A stretch of 6,482 nt of DNA from Candidatus Atribacter fermentans (GCA_012517485.1 JAAYUT010000172.1:1-6482); one strand, 5' to 3'. Positions 1 through 5,902 are shown, counted from the stretch's first letter. The notes: generated by a model not told the origin, from the letters alone. A program made the numbers and translations.

Positions 1-1
1 A

Positions 2-151
2 TGGGTGGTTATGAAATTTATAGTACAAGCACAAGTTACATTTGAGTTTACTTTAAAAACTGGATTTTATCCTTTTATCGGAGGCGATGTTTTAAAGGCT
101 TTTGTGGCATTTTTAATCGCATGGAAAGCTAAATCACTTCGGGGTTATTAA
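2..151 (+). CDS. bioY: BioY-family biotin transporter S component, C-terminal fragment
   Basis: This is the 3' end of a gene that begins before the window; the reading frame is open from base 2 and ends at TAA 149-151. The 49 visible residues contain the segment TGFYPFIGGDVLKAFVAFLIA. This matches the conserved end of BioY proteins, where a loop G-x-x-P-F-x-x-G-D-x-x-K precedes the last membrane helix. BioY is the membrane-embedded, biotin-binding S component of ECF-type vitamin importers and works with or without the EcfAAT energising module. Here the usual Pro of PFIPGD is replaced by Gly (PFIGGD). A basic tail (KAKSLRGY) follows the final helix, as expected for a cytoplasmic C-terminus. 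Only the tail is visible, so the family call rests on this one motif. No biotin gene lies downstream in the window; the next gene has its own promoter after a repeat-filled gap. Confidence 0.75.
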   Translation, partial: WVVMKFIVQAQVTFEFTLKTGFYPFIGGDVLKAFVAFLIAWKAKSLRGY

Positions 152-204
152 GAAATTTCTGAATAGATCCTCATCGTAGCACAATTAAGGATGAAAATGC
201 TTTC

Positions 205-366
205 CCCCTCACCTTAATCCTCTCCCACTAGGGGAGAGGAAAAAAAGAAAAGAAGGCCTCTCCCACCATGGAAGAGGAAAAAAAATAAATACGACCTTTT
301 CCATGGAGGGATGAAAGAAAAAGAATTCGTTCCTTCTCCCCTGATGGGAGAAGGCGAGGATGAGGG
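205..366. repeat. Compound inverted-repeat element (MITE/REP-like)
   Basis: Several nested palindromes sit in a purine/pyrimidine-skewed stretch. Stem A is TCCTCTCCC (218-226) with GGGAGAGGA (232-240). Stem B is CCTTCTCCC (332-340) with GGGAGAAGG (346-354). Between them, 262-277 and 295-310 are inverted copies of each other around CCATGG, matching at 14 of 16 positions. The outer flanks 206-226 and 346-366 are also inverted copies, about 15 of 21 matching, both starting CCCTCA when read inward. The whole block could fold into one long imperfect hairpin or three small ones. No ORF or transposase is inside it, so it would be a non-autonomous dispersed element. Elements of this CCCTCA...CTCTCCC type are, as far as I recall, common in intergenic regions of several uncultured lineages. 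Copy number cannot be judged from one window. Confidence 0.7.
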
Positions 367-431
367 TGGATTTTTTAAAATTGTTCACGCTTCACGGTAT
401 TTTCTGGAACCAATTGAAGATGAAAACCCAA

Positions 432-486
432 GATTCGACATGCTCGTGATTTTCGCTACATGAATCGGGCGCAATAAATTGCGCCC
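432..486. repeat. REP-like double hairpin, possibly also terminator-like
   Basis: A strong GC-rich hairpin has arms GGGCGCAA (467-474) and TTGCGCCC (479-486) with a TAAA loop: eight perfect pairs in an AT-rich gap. Directly before it, GATTC (432-436) pairs with GAATC (462-466), and the inner ATG/CAT (440-442 and 459-461) can extend this stem past a 3-base bulge. This makes a second, larger arm. The double structure resembles a dispersed intergenic repeat more than a one-off site. The bases after the GC hairpin (CCTTCAATTTAAATTCTTTT) are U-rich in places but do not give a clean U-tract, so intrinsic termination of the upstream bioY transcript is possible but weakly supported. Confidence 0.55.
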
Positions 487-536
487 CTTCAATTTAAATT
501 CTTTTATAGGGGCTTGAGTTATCATCCCCGTGGGTT

Positions 537-565
537 TTGAGCACAGATATCTGATAAGATATTAT
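537..565 (+). promoter_or_regulatory. Putative sigma70-type promoter of the ZIP/two-component operon, with palindromes
   Basis: TTGAGC (537-542) and TATTAT (560-565) are separated by exactly 17 bases and read as -35 and -10 boxes. The expected transcription start, near 572, is 44 bases before the TTG start at 616 and only about 5 before ATG 577. The spacer contains a perfect 10-bp palindrome, CAGATATCTG (544-553). A second inverted repeat, ATATCT-GATA-AGATAT (547-562), runs into the -10 box. Symmetric sites in this position are typical of repressor operators. The regulator is unknown. Confidence 0.5.
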
Positions 566-603
566 AAATTATTTCGATGTTTACTATTGGGGGACAGTCT
601 TGG

Positions 604-609
604 GGAGGG
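604..609 (+). promoter_or_regulatory. Shine-Dalgarno site deciding the TTG start of the ZIP gene
   Basis: GGAGGG lies 6 bases before TTG 616. No Shine-Dalgarno-like sequence is visible before the longer in-frame ATG at 577, where the upstream bases are an AT-rich run just after the promoter. This favours the TTG as the translation start. Confidence 0.55.
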
Positions 610-615
610 ATCAGT

Positions 616-1365
616 TTGAATCACATCACGCTTGGTTTTCTTGCTAGTCTCATTGCCGGCGGTGCAACAGGAATTGGAGCTATTCCAGTTCTCTTTTTTC
701 AGAAAAAACATTTTTCCCATCGCTTAAAAGACCTTCTTTTAGGATTTGCAGCGGGAGTAATGTTGGCAGCAACAGCCTTCAGTTTATTGGTTCCAGCTAT
801 TGAATTTGGCGGAGTATGGATTGCTGTAATTGGGATTATAATTGGAGCACTTCTTTTAGATGGTATTGATAAAGCTATCCCTCATGAGCATTTTGAAATA
901 GGACGAGAAGGAGTAAGCTCGAATCTTCGACGCATTTGGCTCTTTGTTTTGGCGATAACTATTCATAACTTTCCAGAGGGAATGGCGGTTGGAGTTAGTT
1001 TTGGAACTCAGAATATCTCAAATGGGATAACCGTAGCGACCGCCATAGGTCTGCAAAATATTCCAGAGGGCATGGCGGTTGCAATTTCCTTGGTTGGTGC
1101 AGGCTATAATCGTTCTACAGCTTTTGGGTATGCTCTTCTTACTGGTTTAGTTGAGCCAATTGGAGGGCTTTTGGGAATATCTTTAGTTACTTTTATGCAA
1201 TGGTTTCTTCCTCTTGGGATGGCTTTAGCTGGCGGTGCCATGTTATTTGTTATCAGCGATGAGGTTATACCCGAGACTCATCATGGAGTTCATTCCCGTC
1301 TTTCTACTTATGCTTTGATGTTTGGTTTTATCGTTATGATGGCATTAGATAACCTTTTCGGGTAA
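616..1365 (+). CDS. ZIP-family (GufA-type) divalent metal transporter
   Basis: This is a polytopic inner-membrane protein of 249 residues from the TTG start, or 262 from ATG 577. ZIP proteins move Zn2+ or similar divalent cations such as Fe2+, Mn2+ and Cd2+ into the cytoplasm. Two signature helices are clear: HNFPEG (H117, N118, E121) and, 30 residues later, QNIPEG (Q147, N148, E151), then E180 in VEP. The spacings between H117, Q147, E151 and E180 equal those of the binuclear-site ligands of the structurally known bacterial GufA-type ZIP (BbZIP). The exception is its second-site Asp, which is Asn148 here. Length and about eight hydrophobic segments fit ZupT/GufA proteins; the loop after helix 3 has a short His/Glu patch (PHEHFE). 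The TTG start is preferred because of GGAGGG 6 bases upstream. The response-regulator gene starts 4 bases after the stop, so the three genes are probably co-transcribed. Substrate cannot be read from sequence. Confidence 0.92.
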   Translation: MNHITLGFLASLIAGGATGIGAIPVLFFQKKHFSHRLKDLLLGFAAGVMLAATAFSLLVPAIEFGGVWIAVIGIIIGALLLDGIDKAIPHEHFEIGREGVSSNLRRIWLFVLAITIHNFPEGMAVGVSFGTQNISNGITVATAIGLQNIPEGMAVAISLVGAGYNRSTAFGYALLTGLVEPIGGLLGISLVTFMQWFLPLGMALAGGAMLFVISDEVIPETHHGVHSRLSTYALMFGFIVMMALDNLFG

Positions 1366-1369
1366 ATAT

Positions 1370-2071
1370 ATGGAAAAGCTGCCTGAAAAAGCCGAAAAGG
1401 CTCGGATTTTAATTGTTGAAGACGATCCAAAAATTTCTCGTTTATTGGAGCTCGAACTTGAACACGAAGGATTTCTCATTCATCGTTCAAGTACAGGGGA
1501 AGGGGCAATTGAAGATTATTATTCTTTTCAGCCGGATTTGATAATTTTGGATATCATGCTTCCTGATTTCGATGGCTGGGAGGTCGCAAAAAGGATACGT
1601 CGGCTTTCAGAGACAGTTCTCATTTTGATGCTAACTGCAAGAGGAGAAATTGACGATCGGGTGAGGGGATTGCAGTCGGGCGCAGATGATTACTTAGTAA
1701 AACCTTTTGCAATTGAAGAACTATTAGCTCGAATAAATGCTTTATTTCGACGTGCTGGTCATTCTGCAAAAGCAGTCTTACAAATAGGAGATTTACGTAT
1801 TGATCCACAATCCTATCAAGTGCATGTTGGTAATCAGGAAATTCTTTTGACTAAAACTGAATTTGACTTGCTCCTTTTTTTGGTTCGCAACAGAGGCATT
1901 GTATTATCTCGTGAGAAAATTTTGCAAAATGTCTGGGGACCAGATTTTTTTGGAACTCCAGGAGTTGTCGAAGTCTATATGAACTATCTTAGAAAAAAGC
2001 TGGGTGAAGAGGGAAAAAAAATTAAGACGGTTCGTGGAGTTGGTTATACCTTTGTGAAGGATAGAGAATAA
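1370..2071 (+). CDS. OmpR/PhoB-family response regulator transcription factor
   Basis: This is a two-domain cytoplasmic regulator of 233 residues, the usual family length. The receiver domain (about 11-128) has the acidic pocket E17-D18-D19, the phospho-acceptor D61 in ILDIMLPDFDG, the switch residue T89 in LMLTAR and K111 in LVKPF. All canonical residues are present. A winged-helix DNA-binding domain follows (about 137-230), with LTKTEFDLLLFLVRNRG and the recognition-helix and wing region ending TVRGVGYTF. Phosphorylation by the downstream kinase should promote dimerisation and binding to direct repeats. A basic/acidic 10-residue leader precedes the receiver domain. No good ribosome-binding site precedes ATG 1370, only 4 bases after the ZIP stop, so translation is probably coupled to the upstream gene. 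Such regulators usually control adjacent genes, so the ZIP operon promoter is a likely target (inference). Confidence 0.95.
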   Translation: MEKLPEKAEKARILIVEDDPKISRLLELELEHEGFLIHRSSTGEGAIEDYYSFQPDLIILDIMLPDFDGWEVAKRIRRLSETVLILMLTARGEIDDRVRGLQSGADDYLVKPFAIEELLARINALFRRAGHSAKAVLQIGDLRIDPQSYQVHVGNQEILLTKTEFDLLLFLVRNRGIVLSREKILQNVWGPDFFGTPGVVEVYMNYLRKKLGEEGKKIKTVRGVGYTFVKDRE

Positions 2072-2073
2072 AG

Positions 2074-3372
2074 ATGAAGCTTTCCGTTCGTATGACGCTA
2101 TTTAATTTTATTTGCTTGTTTGCTTTGACCATATTGGTTTTTTCAATTTTATATGGTTTTTCTCGAAAAAGCATATTAGCTTCAGAAGAAGAAGATATTC
2201 TCCGTCGCTCTCAAGTGGGTGGCATGAAAATGATGCATGGTTTTATGGCACGTGGGAGGACATTTCCTGGTGATTTTCTGGCTGGGACCTGGGATAATCA
2301 GACCTTTCAAGTTATACAAAACCCCTGGGACCTCGAACCACGATTGTGGAAGGAAGGTATGATTGAAAGAGATGGAGAACATTTTCTTTTTATTTCAATT
2401 GAGCGGGCTGGGGAGAAATATTTATTAGGGAAAAATGTGAGTACTTCGATTCGTTCTTTAGAACGAATTCGGATAGTAGCCTGGTATTTAATACCAGTTT
2501 TGGCAGGTTTAGTATTATTTATAGGCTATTTTTTAACGGAATATTGGTTAAAACCTTTACGGGAATTGAACCGAGCTCTTTATAAAATGAGCTCAGAAAA
2601 TTTATCTTTCCGATTTCCGGTTGCTTCAACCTTGGATGAAATAGAGGAGCTCAAGTTAGCGCTCAATAAAATGCTGCATTCTTTTGAACAAGGATATTTC
2701 ATTCAGAAAAGGTTTGTTTCCAATGTTTCTCACCAGCTAAGGACGCCTTTGAGTTCAATTATTGGGTATATACAAATGCTTCAGAGGTGGGGAGATGAAA
2801 ATCCCAAAATACGGAAGGAAGCGATCGACGCTATAGAAAAGACAGCTCAGGAGATGAAAGAATTAACTGAAAATTTGCTTTCTCTCAGTCGTGCCGGTCA
2901 TATTGCAGAAGTGAAAAACATTGCTCTGGAAGAAGTTGTAAAATCTATTATAGAACAATGGCAGAAAAAAAATCCACAGCGACTATTTCGCCTTTTGGTT
3001 AACGCATCGCCTCATCTTAAAACTTCAGTTGACCATTTAAAAATCCTAATGGATGTTTTGTTGGACAATGCCGTGAAATATTCTGTGAAGCAGATTGATA
3101 TTACTATTAATGAAAGGAATGTTACCATTAGAGATTATGGTGCTGGGATTCCTGCAGAAGTCCAAAATCGATTAGGCGAGCGGTTTCTTCGCGGACGAAA
3201 TGCGGTTGAAAAACCAGGATGGGGAGTTGGTCTTTCATTGGCTTTTGAAGTTGCCGAAAAGTTAGGTTGGAAATTGATTTTTGAAAATGCGACTCCCGGC
3301 CCGGGATTACAGGTTAAGATTGTTTTTTCTTCAGCCCAAACTGGTAAGTCTGATATCGGTTTGTTAAATTAG
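2074..3372 (+). CDS. Membrane sensor histidine kinase (HAMP-HisKA-HATPase)
   Basis: This 432-residue inner-membrane kinase is the likely partner of the regulator whose stop lies 2 bases upstream. Order: transmembrane helix 1 (about 9-29), an extracytoplasmic loop of about 100 residues (30-131), helix 2 (about 133-155), HAMP linker (about 155-208, LKPLRELNRAL...DEIEEL), HisKA with H220 in SNVSHQLRTPL, then the ATP-binding domain with N box LLDNAVKYS (N332), G1 box DYGAGIP (D354) and G2 box GWGVGLSLA (382-390). The catalytic parts are complete. Two oddities stand out. The residue after the phospho-accepting His is Gln rather than the usual Glu/Asp. The sensor loop carries a Met/His cluster, MKMMHGFM (51-58), just outside helix 1, which might bind a soft metal. 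The loop is too short for a PAS/CACHE sensor with confidence. The stop codon overlaps that of the convergent yigZ gene. Confidence 0.94.
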   Translation: MKLSVRMTLFNFICLFALTILVFSILYGFSRKSILASEEEDILRRSQVGGMKMMHGFMARGRTFPGDFLAGTWDNQTFQVIQNPWDLEPRLWKEGMIERDGEHFLFISIERAGEKYLLGKNVSTSIRSLERIRIVAWYLIPVLAGLVLFIGYFLTEYWLKPLRELNRALYKMSSENLSFRFPVASTLDEIEELKLALNKMLHSFEQGYFIQKRFVSNVSHQLRTPLSSIIGYIQMLQRWGDENPKIRKEAIDAIEKTAQEMKELTENLLSLSRAGHIAEVKNIALEEVVKSIIEQWQKKNPQRLFRLLVNASPHLKTSVDHLKILMDVLLDNAVKYSVKQIDITINERNVTIRDYGAGIPAEVQNRLGERFLRGRNAVEKPGWGVGLSLAFEVAEKLGWKLIFENATPGPGLQVKIVFSSAQTGKSDIGLLN

Positions 3373-4046
3373 GTAATTTTTCCATTCATTTCCACTTGAT
3401 TATCACAACGTTTCCAAATTAATAGACATTTTTCTTTCTTTTTTATTTCAAGAAAAGCGCAGGCTTCGCGGAGCTTGTGCAATGGAACTCGAAATCGAAT
3501 TTTACTGTCGTTAGGATCTAATTCAAGGTATTTCTTATCCCGACAAAAATAAATAAGCTGACCGACCATCAATTGAAAACAGGTCGGGTTGATTGTAAGA
3601 ATGAACTCAGCGAGAGGCTCCATTTCTATAATGCCAGAGTTTTCTAAAACCTTTTCAGCGGCTTGCTGATAGGCATTGATAAGGCCTCGAATCCCTAACT
3701 TTTTTCCACCAAAATATCGAGAGACAATAACCAGAAGATTAGTAAGGTTACGTCGCAAAATCGACCCTAAAATTGGACGACCGGCTGTTCCATGTGGTTC
3801 GCCAGCATCGGTAGAAAATTCAAGAGACGGATTGTAGCCAAGGCGCCAAGCATAGCACAAGTGACTGGCATCGGGGTAAAGAGATTGAATCTGGATTACT
3901 TTTTCTCGAATCGCTTCTTGAGAGGTTACTGCAAAACTATGAGCAATAAATCTTGACCGATCAATCACTAACTCAGAGATGGTTTCTTTTTCAATTGTCA
4001 GATACTTATGAATTTCCTTTTCCATTCCTAGCATAAATGGTATCAT
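3369..4046 (-). CDS. yigZ: YigZ/IMPACT family protein (UPF0029 plus DUF1949)
   Basis: This is a cytoplasmic protein of up to 225 residues with clear family blocks: SRFIAH (31-36), ASHLCYAWRLG (60-70), the signature DAGEPHGTAGRPIL (80-93) and VIVSRYFGGKKLGIRGLINAY (106-126). These form the N-terminal UPF0029/IMPACT fold. The last 80 residues match the place of the small DUF1949 ferredoxin-like domain. E. coli YigZ is about 204 residues. Family members are linked to translation or nucleic-acid binding (the eukaryotic IMPACT protein modulates GCN1/GCN2), but the bacterial role is not settled. The start is uncertain: ATG 4046 gives MIPFMLGMEKE, while ATG 4025 (Met8) leaves an N-terminus closer to family norms. 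The gene is divergent from the chromate-transporter pair, with at most about 50 bases between starts. At its 3' end it shares 4 bases with the convergent histidine-kinase gene. Confidence 0.93.
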   Translation of the reverse strand: MIPFMLGMEKEIHKYLTIEKETISELVIDRSRFIAHSFAVTSQEAIREKVIQIQSLYPDASHLCYAWRLGYNPSLEFSTDAGEPHGTAGRPILGSILRRNLTNLLVIVSRYFGGKKLGIRGLINAYQQAAEKVLENSGIIEMEPLAEFILTINPTCFQLMVGQLIYFCRDKKYLELDPNDSKIRFRVPLHKLREACAFLEIKKKEKCLLIWKRCDNQVEMNGKIT

Positions 4047-4073
4047 ACTTTCAATATTTTTGCGGAGAAGGTC

Positions 4074-4622
4074 ATGGATATTTTAATAAAGAGAAAAAGG
4101 GGAATCATAAAAGTTCTTTTTGTGAGTTTCTTTCAAATCGGGGCCTTTACCTGGGGAGGGGGATATGCCATGGTCCCCTTAATACAAAGGGAATTGGTCC
4201 AAAAGAAGAGGCTTATGAATGACGATGATTTTATAAACATTTTGTCGATAGCCCAAAGCTTTCCAGGGGCTATCGCTATTAATACGGCTGGTTTAGTCGG
4301 AAACCGGCTTGCTGGTTTTCCGGGATTATTGGTAGCAATTTTCGGTTCGGTTCTTCCATCATTCATAATAATGATCGCGGCGGCTACCATATTATATCAT
4401 TTTAGTGGTCTAGCTCTCTTGGAACGGTTTTTTCGAGGAGCAATCCCAGCTGTTGTTGCGCTGATTGCGACTGGAATTTTTTCTATTGCTAAAAGAGCGC
4501 TAAAACGAAGATTTGACCTTATTTTATCCGGACTCCTTTTTGTTTTAGCTTTGGTCTTTGGTTTTCATCCATTTTGGATTATTTTAATTGGTGCGCTAAC
4601 AGGTTTAGTGAGGAAATCTTGA
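4074..4622 (+). CDS. Chromate transporter family (CHR) protein, first half-length subunit
   Basis: This is a 182-residue membrane protein equal to one half of a long-chain ChrA. Family motifs are FQIGAFTWGGGYAMVPLIQREL (20-41), FPGAIAINTAGLVGNRLAG (63-81) and LPSFIIM. Several hydrophobic segments follow. Short-chain CHR proteins are normally encoded as tandem pairs, and both are needed for function where tested (Bacillus subtilis). The long-chain protein exports chromate, probably by mistaken identity with sulfate-like oxyanions, so the native substrate may be another anion. GGAG (4064-4067), 6 bases before ATG 4074, is a good ribosome-binding site. The second CHR gene follows with a TTGA overlap. 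PGAIAIN here differs from PGPIAIN in the partner, a divergence typical of the two non-identical halves. A promoter would have to lie within the 5' end of the divergent yigZ gene. Confidence 0.93.
   Translation: MDILIKRKRGIIKVLFVSFFQIGAFTWGGGYAMVPLIQRELVQKKRLMNDDDFINILSIAQSFPGAIAINTAGLVGNRLAGFPGLLVAIFGSVLPSFIIMIAAATILYHFSGLALLERFFRGAIPAVVALIATGIFSIAKRALKRRFDLILSGLLFVLALVFGFHPFWIILIGALTGLVRKS
4610..4614 (+). promoter_or_regulatory. Shine-Dalgarno site for the TTG start of the second CHR gene
   Basis: GAGGA lies 4 bases before TTG 4619, inside the last codons of the first CHR gene. The TTG shares two bases with the upstream TGA stop (TTGA, 4619-4622), an arrangement typical of translational coupling. 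It favours this start over the in-frame ATG at 4574, which would overlap the upstream gene by about 50 bases and add a non-family leader (MDYFNWCANRFSEE). Confidence 0.5.
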
Positions 4623-5140
4623 TTTACTTTTATCTTTTTTTAGCTTTTACTCGTATCGGCCTTTTAGCTTTTGGAGGAGGAATCGCTGTTCTTCCTTTGA
4701 TCCAGAAAGAAATCGTTGATACCTATCAATGGTTAACCACTACCCAATTTCTGGACTTAGTTACAATCTCCGAGCTTACTCCGGGTCCAATTGCTATTAA
4801 TTCTGCAACTTTTGTTGGATATAGGGTTGGAGGAATCTTTGGTGCGTTCATTGCAACTGGAAGTTTTTGTCTCCCATCGGTTATTTTTATTTTATTTATA
4901 TCTAAATTTTTAAGTCTATTTGAAGGCAATGAGAAGGTTCAGAAGATAATGAAAGGGCTTCGACCTTCAGTTATAGCACTTATGTCTTTAGCTGGTTTTT
5001 CGATTGCTCAAAATGGAATCATGGACTGGTTTGCTGTCGTATTATGTGTTCTTTCTTTTATCCTGGTTTGGAGAAAAATGATCGATCCAATTTTTATGCT
5101 AATTTTAGCTGGATTCGCTGGTATCGTTTTTTACCGTTAA
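4619..5140 (+). CDS. Chromate transporter family (CHR) protein, second half-length subunit
   Basis: This is a 173-residue membrane protein from the TTG start, or 188 residues from ATG 4574. From the TTG the protein begins IYFYLFLAFTRIGLLAFGGGIAVLPLIQKEIV, which lines up directly with the start of the CHR domain. Then come ELTPGPIAINSATFVGYRVGG (52-72), the most conserved CHR signature, and LPSVIFILF. With the preceding gene it should form one heteromeric anion transporter in the inner membrane. The halves of the pair are related but clearly not identical, as expected if each adopts opposite membrane orientation. The stop-start overlap suggests fixed stoichiometry through coupled translation. 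No terminator with a clear U-tract follows. The gene converges on a decayed gene about 95 bases downstream. Confidence 0.92.
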   Translation: MIYFYLFLAFTRIGLLAFGGGIAVLPLIQKEIVDTYQWLTTTQFLDLVTISELTPGPIAINSATFVGYRVGGIFGAFIATGSFCLPSVIFILFISKFLSLFEGNEKVQKIMKGLRPSVIALMSLAGFSIAQNGIMDWFAVVLCVLSFILVWRKMIDPIFMLILAGFAGIVFYR

Positions 5141-5235
5141 AAATTCCTAAGAAGAATTTAAACAATGATCACGCAAGACGAGATAATTTCTTAGTCTGAG
5201 CGTATAGGTAGAACGGATGGTCGAAGTTGAATTAT

Positions 5236-5784
5236 TTATATTTCTTGGTGAGTAAAAAAGAGGGCATTTCCAGGATCAACCCATACTCCTTCGATTGGGA
5301 GCGGTTTTTTAGTTTAATATCCATAAAAGAAATTTTACGAAGTAGTTTTATATGTATAGCCCCTTTTTTATTATAATTAGAAAGAAAATAGGGAGTCAGT
5401 GGATCAGAATAATAGGGGAGAATAACAATGCCTTTTAAATTACCGAGCTTACCTTCTCCGACATCTCCATTTAAAGCAAAACCATTTCCTAAAATAAGTA
5501 GAACTTTAAAAGGATTTATATTCTCTTGATGAGTGCCAAAAATGCCTATATACCTAATCATACGACTACTTTGAGCTTCATATCAATTGGTTGGAAAATC
5601 AATCATCAACGGTGGTGATCCCTCTGCAATCAATATTTCAGAGGGAAGCTCTTCCCAATATCTAAAAAAACCGAATTTCGCTTTCTTGATTTTAGGAGAA
5701 GGAATTTTCCAAACATCCTAATGAAAGGAGGAGAAAGAATAATAAAAGCCAAACCAAAAAATTCCTTATCTTATTCCTTCTTAG
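5236..5784 (-). pseudogene. Decayed lipoprotein-like gene (two frame changes and one in-frame TGA)
   Basis: On the - strand, the frame at 5784-5713 reads KIRNFLVWLLLFFLLLSLGC, a lipoprotein signal peptide with lipobox LSLGC (Cys codon 5715-5713). It stops at TAA 5694-5692 after LENSFS. A second frame, open from 5717 and useful from about 5700, continues SPKIKKAKFGFFRYWEELPSEILIAEG...IDFPTN. It meets TGA (5585-5583), then goes on YEAQSSRMIRYIGIFGTHQEN...LLRKISFMDIKLK. At a run of six A (5310-5305 on +) the first frame again gives the more protein-like end PLPIEGVWVDPGNALFFTHQEI and stop 5238-5236. The joined product would be about 180 residues, exported and lipid-anchored. No start codon in frame precedes the signal peptide: a TAA lies at 5787-5785, and ATG 5795 is in another frame with no ribosome-binding site. 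An intact ORF of 109 codons (5232-5561) is only the middle and end of this relic. I do not recognise the family. Confidence 0.6.
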
Positions 5785-5902
5785 TTATAATCCATTAAAA
5801 GGAAGGAATATGTTAAAAATATTTAACTATTAAAACTGGAATAAAAAAGGAACTTCAAAGAAAAGTCATGGGTAATAGGAGCTATTAGACTAATAATTTT
5901 TA

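Noticed and set aside
4037..4222. Short + strand ORF overlapping the first CHR gene
   Set aside because: It is a frame shadow of the CHR gene, with no family similarity and no ribosome-binding site.
5145..5205. Terminators after the second CHR gene (AAATTC/GAATTT and ACGC-GAC/GTC-GCGT pairings)
   Set aside because: The first is a short AT-only stem and the second is interrupted; neither has a following U-run.
5232..5561. 109-codon ORF on the - strand as an intact hypothetical gene
   Set aside because: Protein-like sequence continues upstream through a TGA and changes frame at 5305-5310, and the ATG at 5561 has no ribosome-binding site. It is better explained as the middle of a pseudogene.
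5583..5585. TGA as a recoded codon (Trp or selenocysteine)
   Set aside because: Other genes in the window use TGA as a normal stop (first CHR gene, 4620-4622), no SECIS-like structure is evident next to it, and the same gene has further lesions.
5620..5645. Inverted repeat CCCTCTG ... CAGAGGG as a possible terminator
   Set aside because: It lies inside the coding part of the decayed lipoprotein gene (segment PSEILIAEGS), has a 12-base loop and no U-tract, so it is more likely a coding coincidence.
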